Shown: in pieces, positions 1 to 7,794 of the stretch
Layout: each line of letters opens with the position of its first letter
How positions within the stretch are numbered: position 1 is the first letter of the stretch
Source of the DNA: Chitinophagaceae bacterium
Lineage (GTDB): Bacteria > Bacteroidota > Bacteroidia > Chitinophagales > Chitinophagaceae
Direction: 5' to 3'
DNA length: 35,211 nt
Assembly (NCBI GenBank): GCA_023251255.1
Contig: JAHEZD010000065.1
Location: 1-35,211 of the forward strand
The notes under the pieces: model-generated
Seen by the model: only the letters and a program-made list of their open reading frames with translations
Database searches by the model: none
What the model was told of the DNA's origin: nothing
Program-made: the position numbers and the translations under genes

Positions 1-1630
1 ATTGACCATCCGCTCCAATATGGGCATTGCCAATTCGAGTACGCGGAATGGCAATTTCCAAGGAGCCAACACCATTGTTAGGGCATTGGCCACAGGTTCC
101 ATTGCCACTATTACCAATACCACACAAACAGACCTGACCTGGGAAAATATTATCACTTACCAAAAGAAGTTCAACAACCATAGTTTAGGCATCACTGCTG
201 TGACCAGTTATCTGTCCAATCGTTTGGACAACTCTTCCGCATCGGGAACAGGGCAATTGCTGGCTGGGCAGTCTTTTTATGCTTTACAGAACAACCCTGC
301 CAACGTGACCATTGCAAGTAACTATGTAGGTAGCAACCTAACATCCGGTGCGTTCAGGATCAACTATGGTTACAAGGAGAAATACCTGCTAACGCTGACA
401 GGCCGAGCAGATGGGGCATCCGTATTGGCACCGCAGAACAGGTGGTCATTCTTCCCCTCCATTGCAGCAGCTTGGAGGGTGGTGGACGAGAAGTTCATGC
501 AAGGCCAACAGGTTATCAGTGATTTGAAGCTAAGGGCAAGTTATGGCGTAGCGGGCAACTCTGCAGTCAACCCCTATCAAACACAAAGTGCATTGACATT
601 GATTCCCTTTGCTTGGAACGATCAAAGTGCACTGGCCTATGGTTTGGACCCTCAAACAGGTAATCCCGATCTGAACTGGGAACTGACCAAAACAGTGAAC
701 ATTGCTCTGGATTTTGGGCTCCTGAAGAACAGGATATCCGGTAGTATCGATTACTATGATTCCAGAACAAGTGATTTGCTTTACCCTATGCTGCTTCCTG
801 CCACAACAGGCGTTCAGAAGATCCTGAGCAATATTGGTAAAACAAGGAACAATGGTTTTGAGGTTTCCCTGAGAACCGAGAATATCAAAACAAGGGAGTT
901 CTCATGGACATCCAGTATTAGCTATACGCAAAACAAGGAAAGGATAGTGTACCTGCCCAATAACCAGAATGACATTGCTGCCGGTTTATTTATTGGTAGC
1001 CCTGTGGTATCCTATTATGACTATGACAAAATCGGCATTTGGCAAACAAAGGATGCTGCTATTGCAACTGCCTATGGTTATAAGGTGGGCGATATAAGGG
1101 TAAGGGACGTAGATGGTAACGGTTCCATCACTGCAACCAATGATAGGGTGATTGTAGGTTCCGCTGCGCCTAAGTACAGCTTGGGATTCAGCAATGATTT
1201 CAAGTACAGGAACTTTGATTTCAACGTACAGGTATTTGCAAGGCAAGGGCAAATGTTTGTATCAGCTTATGCCAATAAGTTTGAACCCAATGCTATTGAA
1301 AACGGTGCCAATGTAAACTATTGGACGCCGGAAAACCCCACCGATGATTATCCAAGGCCCAATGCAAATATTTCAAGGGCTGCGATGCCATTTGCCACAA
1401 CACTTGGTTACAAGGATGGTTCATTTGTAAAAATCAGGAACATTTCACTGGGTTATACATTGCCAGATCAAGTCTCCAAGAAATTGCACATAGCTAGTTT
1501 ACGTTGGTATGTAAGTGCAAAAAATTATATCACTTTCTCGAAAGTGGATGATTATGACCCAGAAGGTGCAGGTTCATTTGAAAGGCCATTGACCAAATTG
1601 ATTGTTACTGGTGTTACTATTGATTTTTAA
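1..1630 (+). CDS. SusC/RagA-family TonB-dependent outer-membrane receptor, C-terminal part
   Basis: Only the last 542 or so residues lie in the window; the reading frame is open at the left edge, so the signal peptide, carboxypeptidase-like domain, plug and early barrel are missing. What is visible is the C-terminal half of a SusC barrel: alternating aromatic/polar strands, a conserved segment reading NPDLNWELTKTVNIALDFGL, the turn motif DVDGNGSITATNDRVIVG, and a final strand ending in VTIDF with the C-terminal aromatic residue typical of outer-membrane barrels. It would import a ligand, usually an oligosaccharide, together with the SusD lipoprotein that starts 32 bp downstream, using TonB energy. 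No hydrolase follows the pair, so the substrate cannot be inferred. Family assignment is secure; specificity is unknown. Confidence 0.93.
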   Translation, partial: LTIRSNMGIANSSTRNGNFQGANTIVRALATGSIATITNTTQTDLTWENIITYQKKFNNHSLGITAVTSYLSNRLDNSSASGTGQLLAGQSFYALQNNPANVTIASNYVGSNLTSGAFRINYGYKEKYLLTLTGRADGASVLAPQNRWSFFPSIAAAWRVVDEKFMQGQQVISDLKLRASYGVAGNSAVNPYQTQSALTLIPFAWNDQSALAYGLDPQTGNPDLNWELTKTVNIALDFGLLKNRISGSIDYYDSRTSDLLYPMLLPATTGVQKILSNIGKTRNNGFEVSLRTENIKTREFSWTSSISYTQNKERIVYLPNNQNDIAAGLFIGSPVVSYYDYDKIGIWQTKDAAIATAYGYKVGDIRVRDVDGNGSITATNDRVIVGSAAPKYSLGFSNDFKYRNFDFNVQVFARQGQMFVSAYANKFEPNAIENGANVNYWTPENPTDDYPRPNANISRAAMPFATTLGYKDGSFVKIRNISLGYTLPDQVSKKLHIASLRWYVSAKNYITFSKVDDYDPEGAGSFERPLTKLIVTGVTIDF

Positions 1631-1662
1631 AAATAAACTACCCTCATTCTAAAATATTTATC

Positions 1663-3327
1663 ATGAAAAAGCAATTTTATATAGGGCTATTTGTACTTGC
1701 AGTAACCACTGCAATGCTTTCGTCCTGCAAGAAAAAACTGGATGAATACAACCCGAGTGGATTGACTGCATCCACCGTATTCAACAATGCAGCGGGCTTT
1801 GAAACGTTGGTCAATGCAGCTTATACCTATACAAGGTTCTGGTACGGTAAGGAAGAAGGCTATAGCCTGTCGGAAATGGGCACGGATATCTGGACAAATG
1901 GTACAGGGGATGTGTTCCCTCAATTGTCCACCTACAATAACCTGCAGGGCAGCAATACCACTGCATTGACATTGGAATGGAACAGTTTCTATGCAGCTAT
2001 TAACCTTTGCAATACGGGCATAGCCAAAATTGCTGCTGTGCCTGACTACACAGCTGTGCAGAAAGCTACGAGGGAAGCGGAGCTCCGTTATTTACGTGCT
2101 TTCTATTATTGGCATATTGTGGAAACATGGGGAGCGGTACACTTGACAACGGATCCAACTGACGGAGTGATTACTACAGCAAAAAAATCGCCAGTAGAAG
2201 ATTTCTACACGCAGATATTTGCCGACCTGCAATTTGCAGTAGCCAATCTTCCCCTCACTTCAAGTGATTATGGCAGGGCCATACAACCTGTTGCCAAAGC
2301 ATTCCTTGCAAGGATGTACCTGACCCGTGGCATGAACGCGGAGGCCAATAATATGGCGAGGGATGTCATCAAGAATTATGGATTGTCATTGGTGCCAAAA
2401 TATGGTGACTTATGGAATATGGGGAACCTGAAAAACAAGGAAGTGGTTTGGGCATTGGATTACTCCACTAACCTTGCTTACAATGACCTGACCACCACCA
2501 CCTACCCTTATGGCCATTCTAGGGGATCCAACAACGGGCACTTAATGTTCCTGATGGTATATGACCAAGTGAACACCACTATCTTATTGAGGGACATCAA
2601 TAATGGAAGGCCATTCAATAGGTACATGCCCACCCTTTCCTTGTTGAACCTTTTTGATGACACCAATGACTCAAGGTACAATGCTTCCTTCCAAACAGTT
2701 TGGTATGCAAATAAAGCTGGTACTGTTGGTTCCAATACTTTTGCTATTGGAGATACGGCTGCTTATACTGCAAAGACAACCATACCTGCTGCTGTAATGA
2801 ACAGTAGGAAATATACTACTTATGATGTATCCAAAACCTACGCAAGCAATGGAGTGCCAACTCAAAGGAAGTTTTATGTGTCCCTGTCCAAGTTCAAGGA
2901 TTCCACTAGGACAAGTATTGCAGAAGCCCAAAGTGCCAGGGATGTTTTTGTGATACGCTTGGCAGAAATGTACCTAATAGCAGCCGAAGCGAAGATGAAG
3001 ACAGGTGATAATGATTCTGCCGCTTACTATATCAATCAAATTAGGACAAGGGCTGCATTGCCGGGCCGTACTGCACAAATGCAGATAACTTCGGCACAAG
3101 TAAACCTTGATTTTATCCTGGATGAAAGGGCAAGGGAACTATGTGGTGAACAGTTGCGTTGGTTCGATTTGAAACGTACAGGAAAATTGCAGGGCAGGAT
3201 CCAAACAATGAACCCCGATGCCGCAGCTTATTTTCAACCTTATCATTTAGTAAGGCCCATTCCCCAAACGCAATTGGATGCAGTAACCAATAAAAGCGAG
3301 TTTACACAGAATACAGGGTACAATTAA
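1663..3327 (+). CDS. SusD/RagB-family nutrient-binding lipoprotein
   Basis: This 554-residue protein is the surface lipoprotein partner of the SusC receptor just upstream and caps the barrel to capture ligand. The N-terminus is a lipoprotein signal with lipobox LSSC, so Cys22 is the expected lipidated residue. The N-terminal SusD segment follows (DEYNPSGLTASTVFNNAAGF), then tetratricopeptide-like helices. The C-terminal RagB/SusD part carries the diagnostic runs RLAEMYLIAAEAKMKTGD, IRTRAALPG and LDERARELCGEQLRWFDLKR. Length is normal for the family. The start ATG is preceded by a 32-bp gap from susC, so the two are very likely one operon, ending at the bidirectional terminator at 3346-3381. 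Confidence 0.95.
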   Translation: MKKQFYIGLFVLAVTTAMLSSCKKKLDEYNPSGLTASTVFNNAAGFETLVNAAYTYTRFWYGKEEGYSLSEMGTDIWTNGTGDVFPQLSTYNNLQGSNTTALTLEWNSFYAAINLCNTGIAKIAAVPDYTAVQKATREAELRYLRAFYYWHIVETWGAVHLTTDPTDGVITTAKKSPVEDFYTQIFADLQFAVANLPLTSSDYGRAIQPVAKAFLARMYLTRGMNAEANNMARDVIKNYGLSLVPKYGDLWNMGNLKNKEVVWALDYSTNLAYNDLTTTTYPYGHSRGSNNGHLMFLMVYDQVNTTILLRDINNGRPFNRYMPTLSLLNLFDDTNDSRYNASFQTVWYANKAGTVGSNTFAIGDTAAYTAKTTIPAAVMNSRKYTTYDVSKTYASNGVPTQRKFYVSLSKFKDSTRTSIAEAQSARDVFVIRLAEMYLIAAEAKMKTGDNDSAAYYINQIRTRAALPGRTAQMQITSAQVNLDFILDERARELCGEQLRWFDLKRTGKLQGRIQTMNPDAAAYFQPYHLVRPIPQTQLDAVTNKSEFTQNTGYN

Positions 3328-3345
3328 TTGTTTCCTGATGCACAT

Positions 3346-3381
3346 AAAAAAGGTGGACCAATCATTTGGCCACCTTTTTTT
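3346..3381. terminator. Bidirectional rho-independent terminator between susD and the hydrolase gene
   Basis: The 11-bp arms AAAAAAGGTGG (3346-3356) and CCACCTTTTTT (3370-3380) are perfect reverse complements. An inner CCA/TGG pairing leaves the loop ATCATT. Reading either way gives a GC stem followed by a U-run, so it can stop both susD and the convergent hydrolase gene, whose stop codon begins at 3382 and overlaps its end. Confidence 0.85.
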
Positions 3382-4231
3382 ATGAAGCAATGAAATCAAC
3401 AATCTTTTTGCTGACCATGTCGTCCCTGTAAATCTTACTGTGCCCCAATCCTTTGGTGATATGGAACTGTAAATGTTCCAGAGGTTCAACCATTGCGGGC
3501 TTCACATCCTCATAAGTGCAGATGGGGTCTTCTTCGTCGTGTAACCATAAAATAGGCAGTTGAAGATTTTTTACTGCACGGTTTACAGATAAATGGGAGA
3601 TAGGTTGCTGGGCTAACATAACAATATGCCGTTCCACTTCTTTTCTAATGTCATCGCCCAATTTCATGAACCTGAAGAAATTATCAATGGCTGTTGATGT
3701 TTCAGTAGCAGGGGCAATAAGTACCAGCCTCTGTAAACGGCCCATTTGCTCAGCAGCCAATGCTGCTGCAAGCCCCCCAAAGGAATGTGCCATAATAGCG
3801 TACAATGGGCCAAAAACTTCATCAATCTTCAATAGCGAATCTTTCAGTATCAATGCATTGATGGTTTTGCCATCACTGATGCCATGACCGATAGCATCGA
3901 AGGCCACTACCTCAAAGCCTTCTTTGTTCAGGGGATGGATGTATTTATCAAACTTGTAACTGCAACTATCAAAACCATGTACAATCAGCACTTTCTTGCC
4001 ATTGGCATGTTCGGGTTTCCATTTCCATCCCCTAACGGTAAGCCCCTTGATTTCGAAGCTGAGCTTCTCCGCATGGTGGAAAATGGGCGGTGCCTTCCTT
4101 TTGGGCTTGCCGCTGTACGGCGTGCAGAACAGTTCGAATGTTTTTTCCGTGGCCCTGCGCATGGATACCAGTGCAGTGGCCTTTAGCTTTGTTTTTATAT
4201 AACCGATTGCTATTCTTTTTGCTAATTTCAT
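3380..4231 (-). CDS. Alpha/beta hydrolase (serine hydrolase fold)
   Basis: A 283-residue protein with the alpha/beta-hydrolase plan. Residues 81-86 give the oxyanion-side strand VLIVHG, the nucleophile elbow is AHSFGG with Ser150, the likely acid is Asp235 in LHDEEDP, and the catalytic His is His264 in GLGHSK. The first elbow position is Ala rather than Gly, a known variant. No signal peptide is obvious, though residues 1-25 are basic and amphipathic. The open frame extends upstream into the divergent gene; the start at 4231 (MKLAKRIA) was chosen because earlier starts would overlap the neighbour's coding region and a TATCTTTG promoter element lies 18 nt upstream. The substrate is not predictable; esterase or lysophospholipase-like activity is plausible. 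Confidence 0.85.
   Translation of the reverse strand: MKLAKRIAIGYIKTKLKATALVSMRRATEKTFELFCTPYSGKPKRKAPPIFHHAEKLSFEIKGLTVRGWKWKPEHANGKKVLIVHGFDSCSYKFDKYIHPLNKEGFEVVAFDAIGHGISDGKTINALILKDSLLKIDEVFGPLYAIMAHSFGGLAAALAAEQMGRLQRLVLIAPATETSTAIDNFFRFMKLGDDIRKEVERHIVMLAQQPISHLSVNRAVKNLQLPILWLHDEEDPICTYEDVKPAMVEPLEHLQFHITKGLGHSKIYRDDMVSKKIVDFIAS
4184..4191 (+). promoter_or_regulatory. Candidate -7 promoter element of the DUF2520 gene
   Basis: TAGCTTTG matches TAnnTTTG and lies 65 nt upstream of the DUF2520 start, inside the first codons of the divergent hydrolase gene. It would give a leader of roughly 60 nt. A match of this degeneracy also occurs by chance, so confidence is low. Confidence 0.3.
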
Positions 4232-4249
4232 TTGATTATTTATACAATT

Positions 4250-4257
4250 CAAAGATA
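4250..4257 (-). promoter_or_regulatory. Candidate -7 promoter element of the alpha/beta hydrolase gene
   Basis: TATCTTTG on the minus strand matches the Bacteroidota -7 consensus TAnnTTTG and lies 18 nt before the hydrolase ATG. Its last base overlaps the A of the ATG of the divergent DUF2520 gene. No clear -33 TTG was found, so this is a motif-level call. Confidence 0.45.
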
Positions 4258-5015
4258 TGCAGGTAACCATCATAGGTTCTGGGAATGTTGCCACGGTGCT
4301 GGCCAAGTTGATGTTCAGTAAAGGGTACAATATTATGGAGGTATTCAGCCATACACCACCCCATGCAGAAGCCTTGGCCAAGCAGGTGGGAGCCAAGGCT
4401 GTGGATAACATTTCAGAATTGTCTGATGGAGCAGATACATACATTATTGCTGTTTCCGATAAGGCCATTGAAAGCATTTGTGCGCAGTTAAAGTTGCACG
4501 GTAAATTGGTACTGCATACAGCAGGGTCAGTTTCAAAAGATGTACTGAAAAATGTGAGTGACAGGTATGGTGTACTGTATCCGGTTCAGAGTATCCGCAA
4601 GAACATGGACGTACAGACTCCGATCCCTTTTTTAGTAGATGGGAGTCATGAAGCTGTAATCCAGGAAATTGAAGCATTGGCAGGAACATTGAACACCAAA
4701 GTGGTCCGTGGTGGCGATCAGCAAAGGGTCAAACTGCACGTAGCAGCCGTGTTCGCTTGCAACTTCGTAAACTATATGTACCTGCAAAGCGCCATTTACT
4801 GCGAAAGGGAGCACATCGATTTTTCCCTGCTGCAGTCATTGATAGAAGAAACGGCCAACCGCTTGCGGTTCCATCACCCGTCTGAAGTGTTTACCGGTCC
4901 TGCCGTTCGCAGGGACATTGGTACCGTGAACAGGCACTTGGCCCTATTGGAAGCCTATCCGGATTTACAGGATATGTACCGGCTGTTGAGCAACAAAATT
5001 ATGGGCAGCCTATAG
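4257..5015 (+). CDS. Rossmann-fold protein with DUF2520 domain (putative oxidoreductase)
   Basis: A 252-residue cytosolic protein. It opens with a dinucleotide-binding motif, MQVTIIGSGNVATVLA (Gly7, Gly9), as in F420/NADP-dependent oxidoreductase and ketopantoate-reductase-like proteins. The N-terminal Rossmann part covers about residues 1-120, with LVLHTAGSVS near residue 107. The helical C-terminal DUF2520 part has KLHVAAVFACNFVNYMY and ends with FTGPAVRRDIGTVNRHL, which is characteristic of this family. The start ATG lies 25 bp from the divergent hydrolase start. The family is widespread in Bacteroidota, but its physiological reaction is not established, so only a generic oxidoreductase role is given. 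Confidence 0.88.
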   Translation: MQVTIIGSGNVATVLAKLMFSKGYNIMEVFSHTPPHAEALAKQVGAKAVDNISELSDGADTYIIAVSDKAIESICAQLKLHGKLVLHTAGSVSKDVLKNVSDRYGVLYPVQSIRKNMDVQTPIPFLVDGSHEAVIQEIEALAGTLNTKVVRGGDQQRVKLHVAAVFACNFVNYMYLQSAIYCEREHIDFSLLQSLIEETANRLRFHHPSEVFTGPAVRRDIGTVNRHLALLEAYPDLQDMYRLLSNKIMGSL

Positions 5016-5123
5016 GTCCGTTCCCCATCTGCCCATCATCATTCGTTGCACAGTTCCCACCTTACAGGTATGATACAAGCGGATATTTTGCGCCTTTGTC
5101 GGGGGGCTAGATTCTGTGCATCA

Positions 5124-5185
5124 ATTTTGTGTCAAAAAAAATGTGTCAATTTTTTTTTGACACAAAATAATTGACACATTTTTTT
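5124..5185. repeat. Interlocked double inverted repeat (two mutually exclusive hairpins)
   Basis: Four segments abut exactly in the order A-B-A'-B'. A (5124-5140) and A' (5152-5168) are perfect 17-bp reverse complements built on ATTTTGTGTC. B (5141-5151) and B' (5169-5179) are perfect 11-bp reverse complements built on ATGTGTCAATT. Extended through the A and T runs, hairpin A pairs 5124-5141 with 5151-5168, and hairpin B pairs 5135-5151 with 5169-5185. They share bases, so only one full hairpin can form at once. The function is unknown; a REP-like element, a terminator or a protein-binding site would all fit. Confidence 0.75.
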
Positions 5186-5483
5186 GGCCCCGCAGAAATA
5201 GGTACCTCCAATAAGCGCCGGTTTCCAGAAGCGGTAACAAACGGGGATAAAGTAATTGACGGGCCTGAAGTTCTTTAAGAGTCCAATGCAGTGTTGTGGG
5301 GGCAATTCCTTTTGCCGAGGTGATGTTCAGTACTTCCCCAAAAGAGCAAATCCCCGCAAAGAGAACTTCGCAGGGATTTATGAGCAAGCAACCGATCACG
5401 ATTTTATGGGCTTTTGTACTGGCTCGTCCGTTCTTTTCCGCTGTTCCTATTCCAAAAGCAAGTGCAAAATAGAGATATTTCTG

Positions 5484-5516
5484 AAATAAACGAACTTTTG
5501 TTAGTTTATTTTTTTG
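5484..5516 (+). terminator. Hairpin followed by a T-run, possible terminator
   Basis: AAATAAACGAAC (5484-5495) and GTTAGTTTATTT (5500-5511) pair over 11 of 12 positions with a TTTT loop, and T residues continue to 5515. The stem is AT-rich, so it would be a weak terminator; it could instead be an operator upstream of the ferredoxin promoter. Confidence 0.35.
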
Positions 5517-5591
5517 GCACCTCTTTCAAACGTTTTCCTCAAATCGAAGCAGCAGCCTAATGAAAGTATTTTTTCTTCGGTTGCATTCAGA

Positions 5592-5599
5592 TACTTTTG
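5592..5599 (+). promoter_or_regulatory. Candidate -7 promoter element of the ferredoxin gene
   Basis: TACTTTTG matches TAnnTTTG and ends 17 nt before the ferredoxin ATG, almost the same spacing as at the hydrolase and aminotransferase genes. It would give a leader of about 10 nt. Confidence 0.5.
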
Positions 5600-5616
5600 C
5601 GGCAAGAAAATGATTT

Positions 5617-5955
5617 ATGTACACGATTAAAGTAAAGTTTGAGCAGAAGGGGCTGGAACCTGTAACACTTACCTCCAATGCCATTGGAGATAGCCTGCTG
5701 GAAGTGGTACTGGACAATGGTATTGAACTTCACCATAACTGCGGGGCGGTATGCGCCTGCAGCACTTGTCATCTATATGTAGAAAAAGGCGATGAATTTT
5801 TAGCGGAACTAAGTGATAAGGAGGAGGATTTTATAGATAGGGCCGTTAGCCCGCGCATCAATTCGAGGTTGGGCTGCCAATGTGTGCTGCAAAAAGGGGA
5901 GGGGGGCGAAATTGAAATTACCTTGCCTGACCAGACACAGTTTAATGGGGAATAA
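5617..5955 (+). CDS. Adrenodoxin/ISC-type 2Fe-2S ferredoxin
   Basis: A 112-residue soluble electron carrier with one 2Fe-2S cluster. The ligand pattern of vertebrate/ISC-type ferredoxins is clear: Cys42-x5-Cys48-x2-Cys51 (NCGAVCACSTCHLYV) and Cys87 in RLGCQCV. Cys46 and Cys89 are additional. A conserved acidic stretch, LSDKEEDFID, lies between the clusters of ligands. The fold is complete and length normal. No iscS, iscU or hsc genes are nearby, so its partner (Fe-S assembly, a monooxygenase or another reductase) cannot be told from context. It appears to be a single-gene unit with its own promoter, ending 92 bp before hisIE. Confidence 0.92.
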   Translation: MYTIKVKFEQKGLEPVTLTSNAIGDSLLEVVLDNGIELHHNCGAVCACSTCHLYVEKGDEFLAELSDKEEDFIDRAVSPRINSRLGCQCVLQKGEGGEIEITLPDQTQFNGE

Positions 5956-6047
5956 GGGACGTTTTGGTTGCTCATGGTTCCACCGGTTTAATAGGGTTTC
6001 AACAAATGGGTATCCAACAACAAATGATTAAACCAGAACGAATTTAA

Positions 6048-6644
6048 ATGAAAGTAGACTTTTCAAAATACAGCGACGGACTTGTTCCAGCCATTATACA
6101 GGATTACACTACCCATAAAGTGTTGATGCTGGGCTTTATGAACGAGGCCGCATTGAAAAAGACCGAAGAAACTGCCAAGGTTACATTTTACAGTAGGAGC
6201 AAGCAAAGGCTTTGGGTAAAAGGTGAGGAAAGTGGCAATTTCCTTGAACTGAGAAGCATGGCAGTGGACTGTGACAATGATACGTTGTTGATCAAGGCCT
6301 ATCCTCTTGGTCCAACTTGTCATACTGGTGCGGATACCTGTTGGAGCGAACGCAACCATAGCGATGATTTCCTGATCTATCTTCAGGATATTATTGCTTT
6401 AAGGAGTAGGGCTTCGCCAGAAGAATCGTATGTAGCTAAAATGCTGTCGAAGGGTATCAACAAAGTAGCGCAGAAGGTAGGGGAGGAAGCTGTTGAATTG
6501 GTCATAGAAGCCAAAGACAATAACAAGGATCTTTTTTTGGGGGAAGCTGCCGATTTGATGTTCCACTATTTACTTTTGCTTAACGCCAAAGGCCATAAAT
6601 TGCAGGAGGTGATAGAAGTATTACAAAAACGACATTCTAAATAA
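6048..6644 (+). CDS. hisIE: Bifunctional phosphoribosyl-AMP cyclohydrolase / phosphoribosyl-ATP pyrophosphatase
   Basis: A 198-residue fusion catalysing steps 2 and 3 of histidine biosynthesis: hydrolysis of PR-ATP to PR-AMP, then ring opening to ProFAR. The HisI domain (about 1-105) has Asp74, Asp76 and Asp78 in VDCDNDT for Mg2+, and Cys75, Cys91 and Cys98 (CHTGADTCW) for Zn2+. The HisE domain (about 108-195) is an all-alpha MazG-like fold with the acidic run GEEAVELVIEAKD. Length is normal for the fused enzyme. In most Bacteroidota hisIE closes the his operon after hisF; here the upstream gene is a ferredoxin and no other his gene is in the window, so it is detached. The downstream tlpA-like gene starts 2 bp after its stop. 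Confidence 0.95.
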   Translation: MKVDFSKYSDGLVPAIIQDYTTHKVLMLGFMNEAALKKTEETAKVTFYSRSKQRLWVKGEESGNFLELRSMAVDCDNDTLLIKAYPLGPTCHTGADTCWSERNHSDDFLIYLQDIIALRSRASPEESYVAKMLSKGINKVAQKVGEEAVELVIEAKDNNKDLFLGEAADLMFHYLLLLNAKGHKLQEVIEVLQKRHSK

Positions 6645-6646
6645 CT

Positions 6647-7759
6647 ATGAAGAAATTCCTATTCGCATGCATGCTACCTATTTGTGCCCTTGCACAGAAA
6701 AAAGATGGTTATACCGTTAATGGCAACATCAAGGGGCTTAAAGACAGTACATTGGTATTCCTGATTGATGGGAGCAATGGTAATACAGTTGCTCAGGATT
6801 ATGCTTATGGTGGGAAGTTTAAGTTGGCCGGAAAAATGGACGAGGCTGATATTTACCAAATAGGTTTCATTGGGAAGAAGGAAGTAATTGATGTGTATTT
6901 TGGTAATGAAGCATTGACCGTTAATGGAGATGCGGCAAGGTTGCCGTCTGCTGTAATTGCTGGTTCTGCGCTACAACCCGATTATGCCCTTTACCTAAAG
7001 AACTTCAATCCCCTTAAGGATAAGCTGGGTGCAACTGCCAATAAAATCAATAGCACCAAGGAGCCGAAGAAAAGGGATTCCTTGATTAAGCAGTTTGAAG
7101 TGGTAAAAGCCAATGTAATAGCAGAAGTTACGAAATACACCAAGCAGAAACCTGCATCCCCCCTCAGTAGTTTCGTGCTGTATGTAGTGAACCCACTTTT
7201 CAGTGGGGTTGATGATTTGGAAGCAAGGTACCTTCAACTGAAGCCACAGGCAAAGACCAACCAGTATGCAAGGATGATTGAACAGACAATTATTGAAGCA
7301 AGGAAACCACAGCCAGCACCAGCACCAACAGTTGCAGGGGTTGGCTCTGAAGCAATTGATTTTACACAGCCTGATGTGAACGGCAAGCCCGTTTCCTTAT
7401 CCTCTTTTAGAGGCAAGTATGTATTGGTAGATTTCTGGGCAAGCTGGTGCGGCCCCTGCAGGAGGGAGAATCCCAATGTAGTGGCTGCTTACAATGCTTT
7501 CAAGAACAAGAATTTTACTATACTGGGCGTTTCATTGGATAGGCCGGGCGGCAAGGAAAACTGGTTGCAAGCTATTAAGGATGATAACCTTACTTGGACA
7601 CATGTAAGTGATTTGCAGTACTTCCAGAATGGCGCAGCCACTTTGTACCAGATACAGAGTATTCCATCCAATGTGCTGATTGATCCCAATGGGAAAATCA
7701 TCGGTAGGGATCTGCGTGGCGAACAGCTTTACAATAAGCTGAGCGAAGTGCTCAAATAA
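6647..7759 (+). CDS. TlpA-like thiol:disulfide protein with DUF4369 domain
   Basis: A 370-residue secreted or envelope-facing redox protein. A short signal peptide (MKKFLFACMLPICALAQ) is followed by a beta-rich DUF4369-type N-terminal domain (about 20-115), a helical linker, a Pro/Ala-rich spacer (PQPAPAPTVAG) and a C-terminal AhpC/TSA-thioredoxin domain from about residue 235. The active site is Cys268-Gly-Pro-Cys271 in FWASWCGPCRRE, and a cis-Pro segment, IQSIPSNVLIDPNG, is present. Such proteins reduce or isomerise disulfides in the periplasm, often for cytochrome maturation. It starts 2 bp after hisIE, so the two are co-transcribed and probably translationally coupled despite unrelated roles. 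It converges with the next gene across 35 bp. Confidence 0.92.
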   Translation: MKKFLFACMLPICALAQKKDGYTVNGNIKGLKDSTLVFLIDGSNGNTVAQDYAYGGKFKLAGKMDEADIYQIGFIGKKEVIDVYFGNEALTVNGDAARLPSAVIAGSALQPDYALYLKNFNPLKDKLGATANKINSTKEPKKRDSLIKQFEVVKANVIAEVTKYTKQKPASPLSSFVLYVVNPLFSGVDDLEARYLQLKPQAKTNQYARMIEQTIIEARKPQPAPAPTVAGVGSEAIDFTQPDVNGKPVSLSSFRGKYVLVDFWASWCGPCRRENPNVVAAYNAFKNKNFTILGVSLDRPGGKENWLQAIKDDNLTWTHVSDLQYFQNGAATLYQIQSIPSNVLIDPNGKIIGRDLRGEQLYNKLSEVLK

Positions 7760-7794
7760 ACATCCATTACATTTTTCCTTCATAAACAGGGAAG

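Larger units (their letters stand above)
5016..5616. other. 600-bp gene-free region with inverted repeats and cryptic frames
   Basis: No gene can be supported here. The region contains a 62-bp double inverted repeat (5124-5185), then a 330-bp block bounded by the 11-mer ATTTTTTTGGC at 5178-5188 and 5508-5518, with a hairpin at 5484-5511 and the ferredoxin promoter at its right end. The minus-strand frame is stop-free from about 5525 down to 5121 but has no ATG, and its C-terminal codons run through the repeat. A plus-strand frame (5256-5489) begins at TTG and ends at the hairpin. Neither looks like a recognised protein. A decayed gene, a repeat element or an untranslated RNA are all possible. 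Confidence 0.5.

Noticed and set aside
5205-5217. 13-mer ACCTCCAATAAGC shared with 11109-11121
   Set aside because: In a 35-kb window several shared 13-mers are expected by chance, and the flanks do not match.
5256-5489. 77-codon plus-strand frame between DUF2520 and ferredoxin
   Set aside because: It starts at TTG directly after a stop, is Cys/Lys-rich and has no family resemblance. It is kept only as part of the description of the gene-free region.
5985-6034. GGTTTAAT/ATTAAACC inverted pair upstream of hisIE
   Set aside because: 8-bp arms separated by 34 bp are common in AT-rich intergenic DNA; no regulator or attenuator structure is evident.
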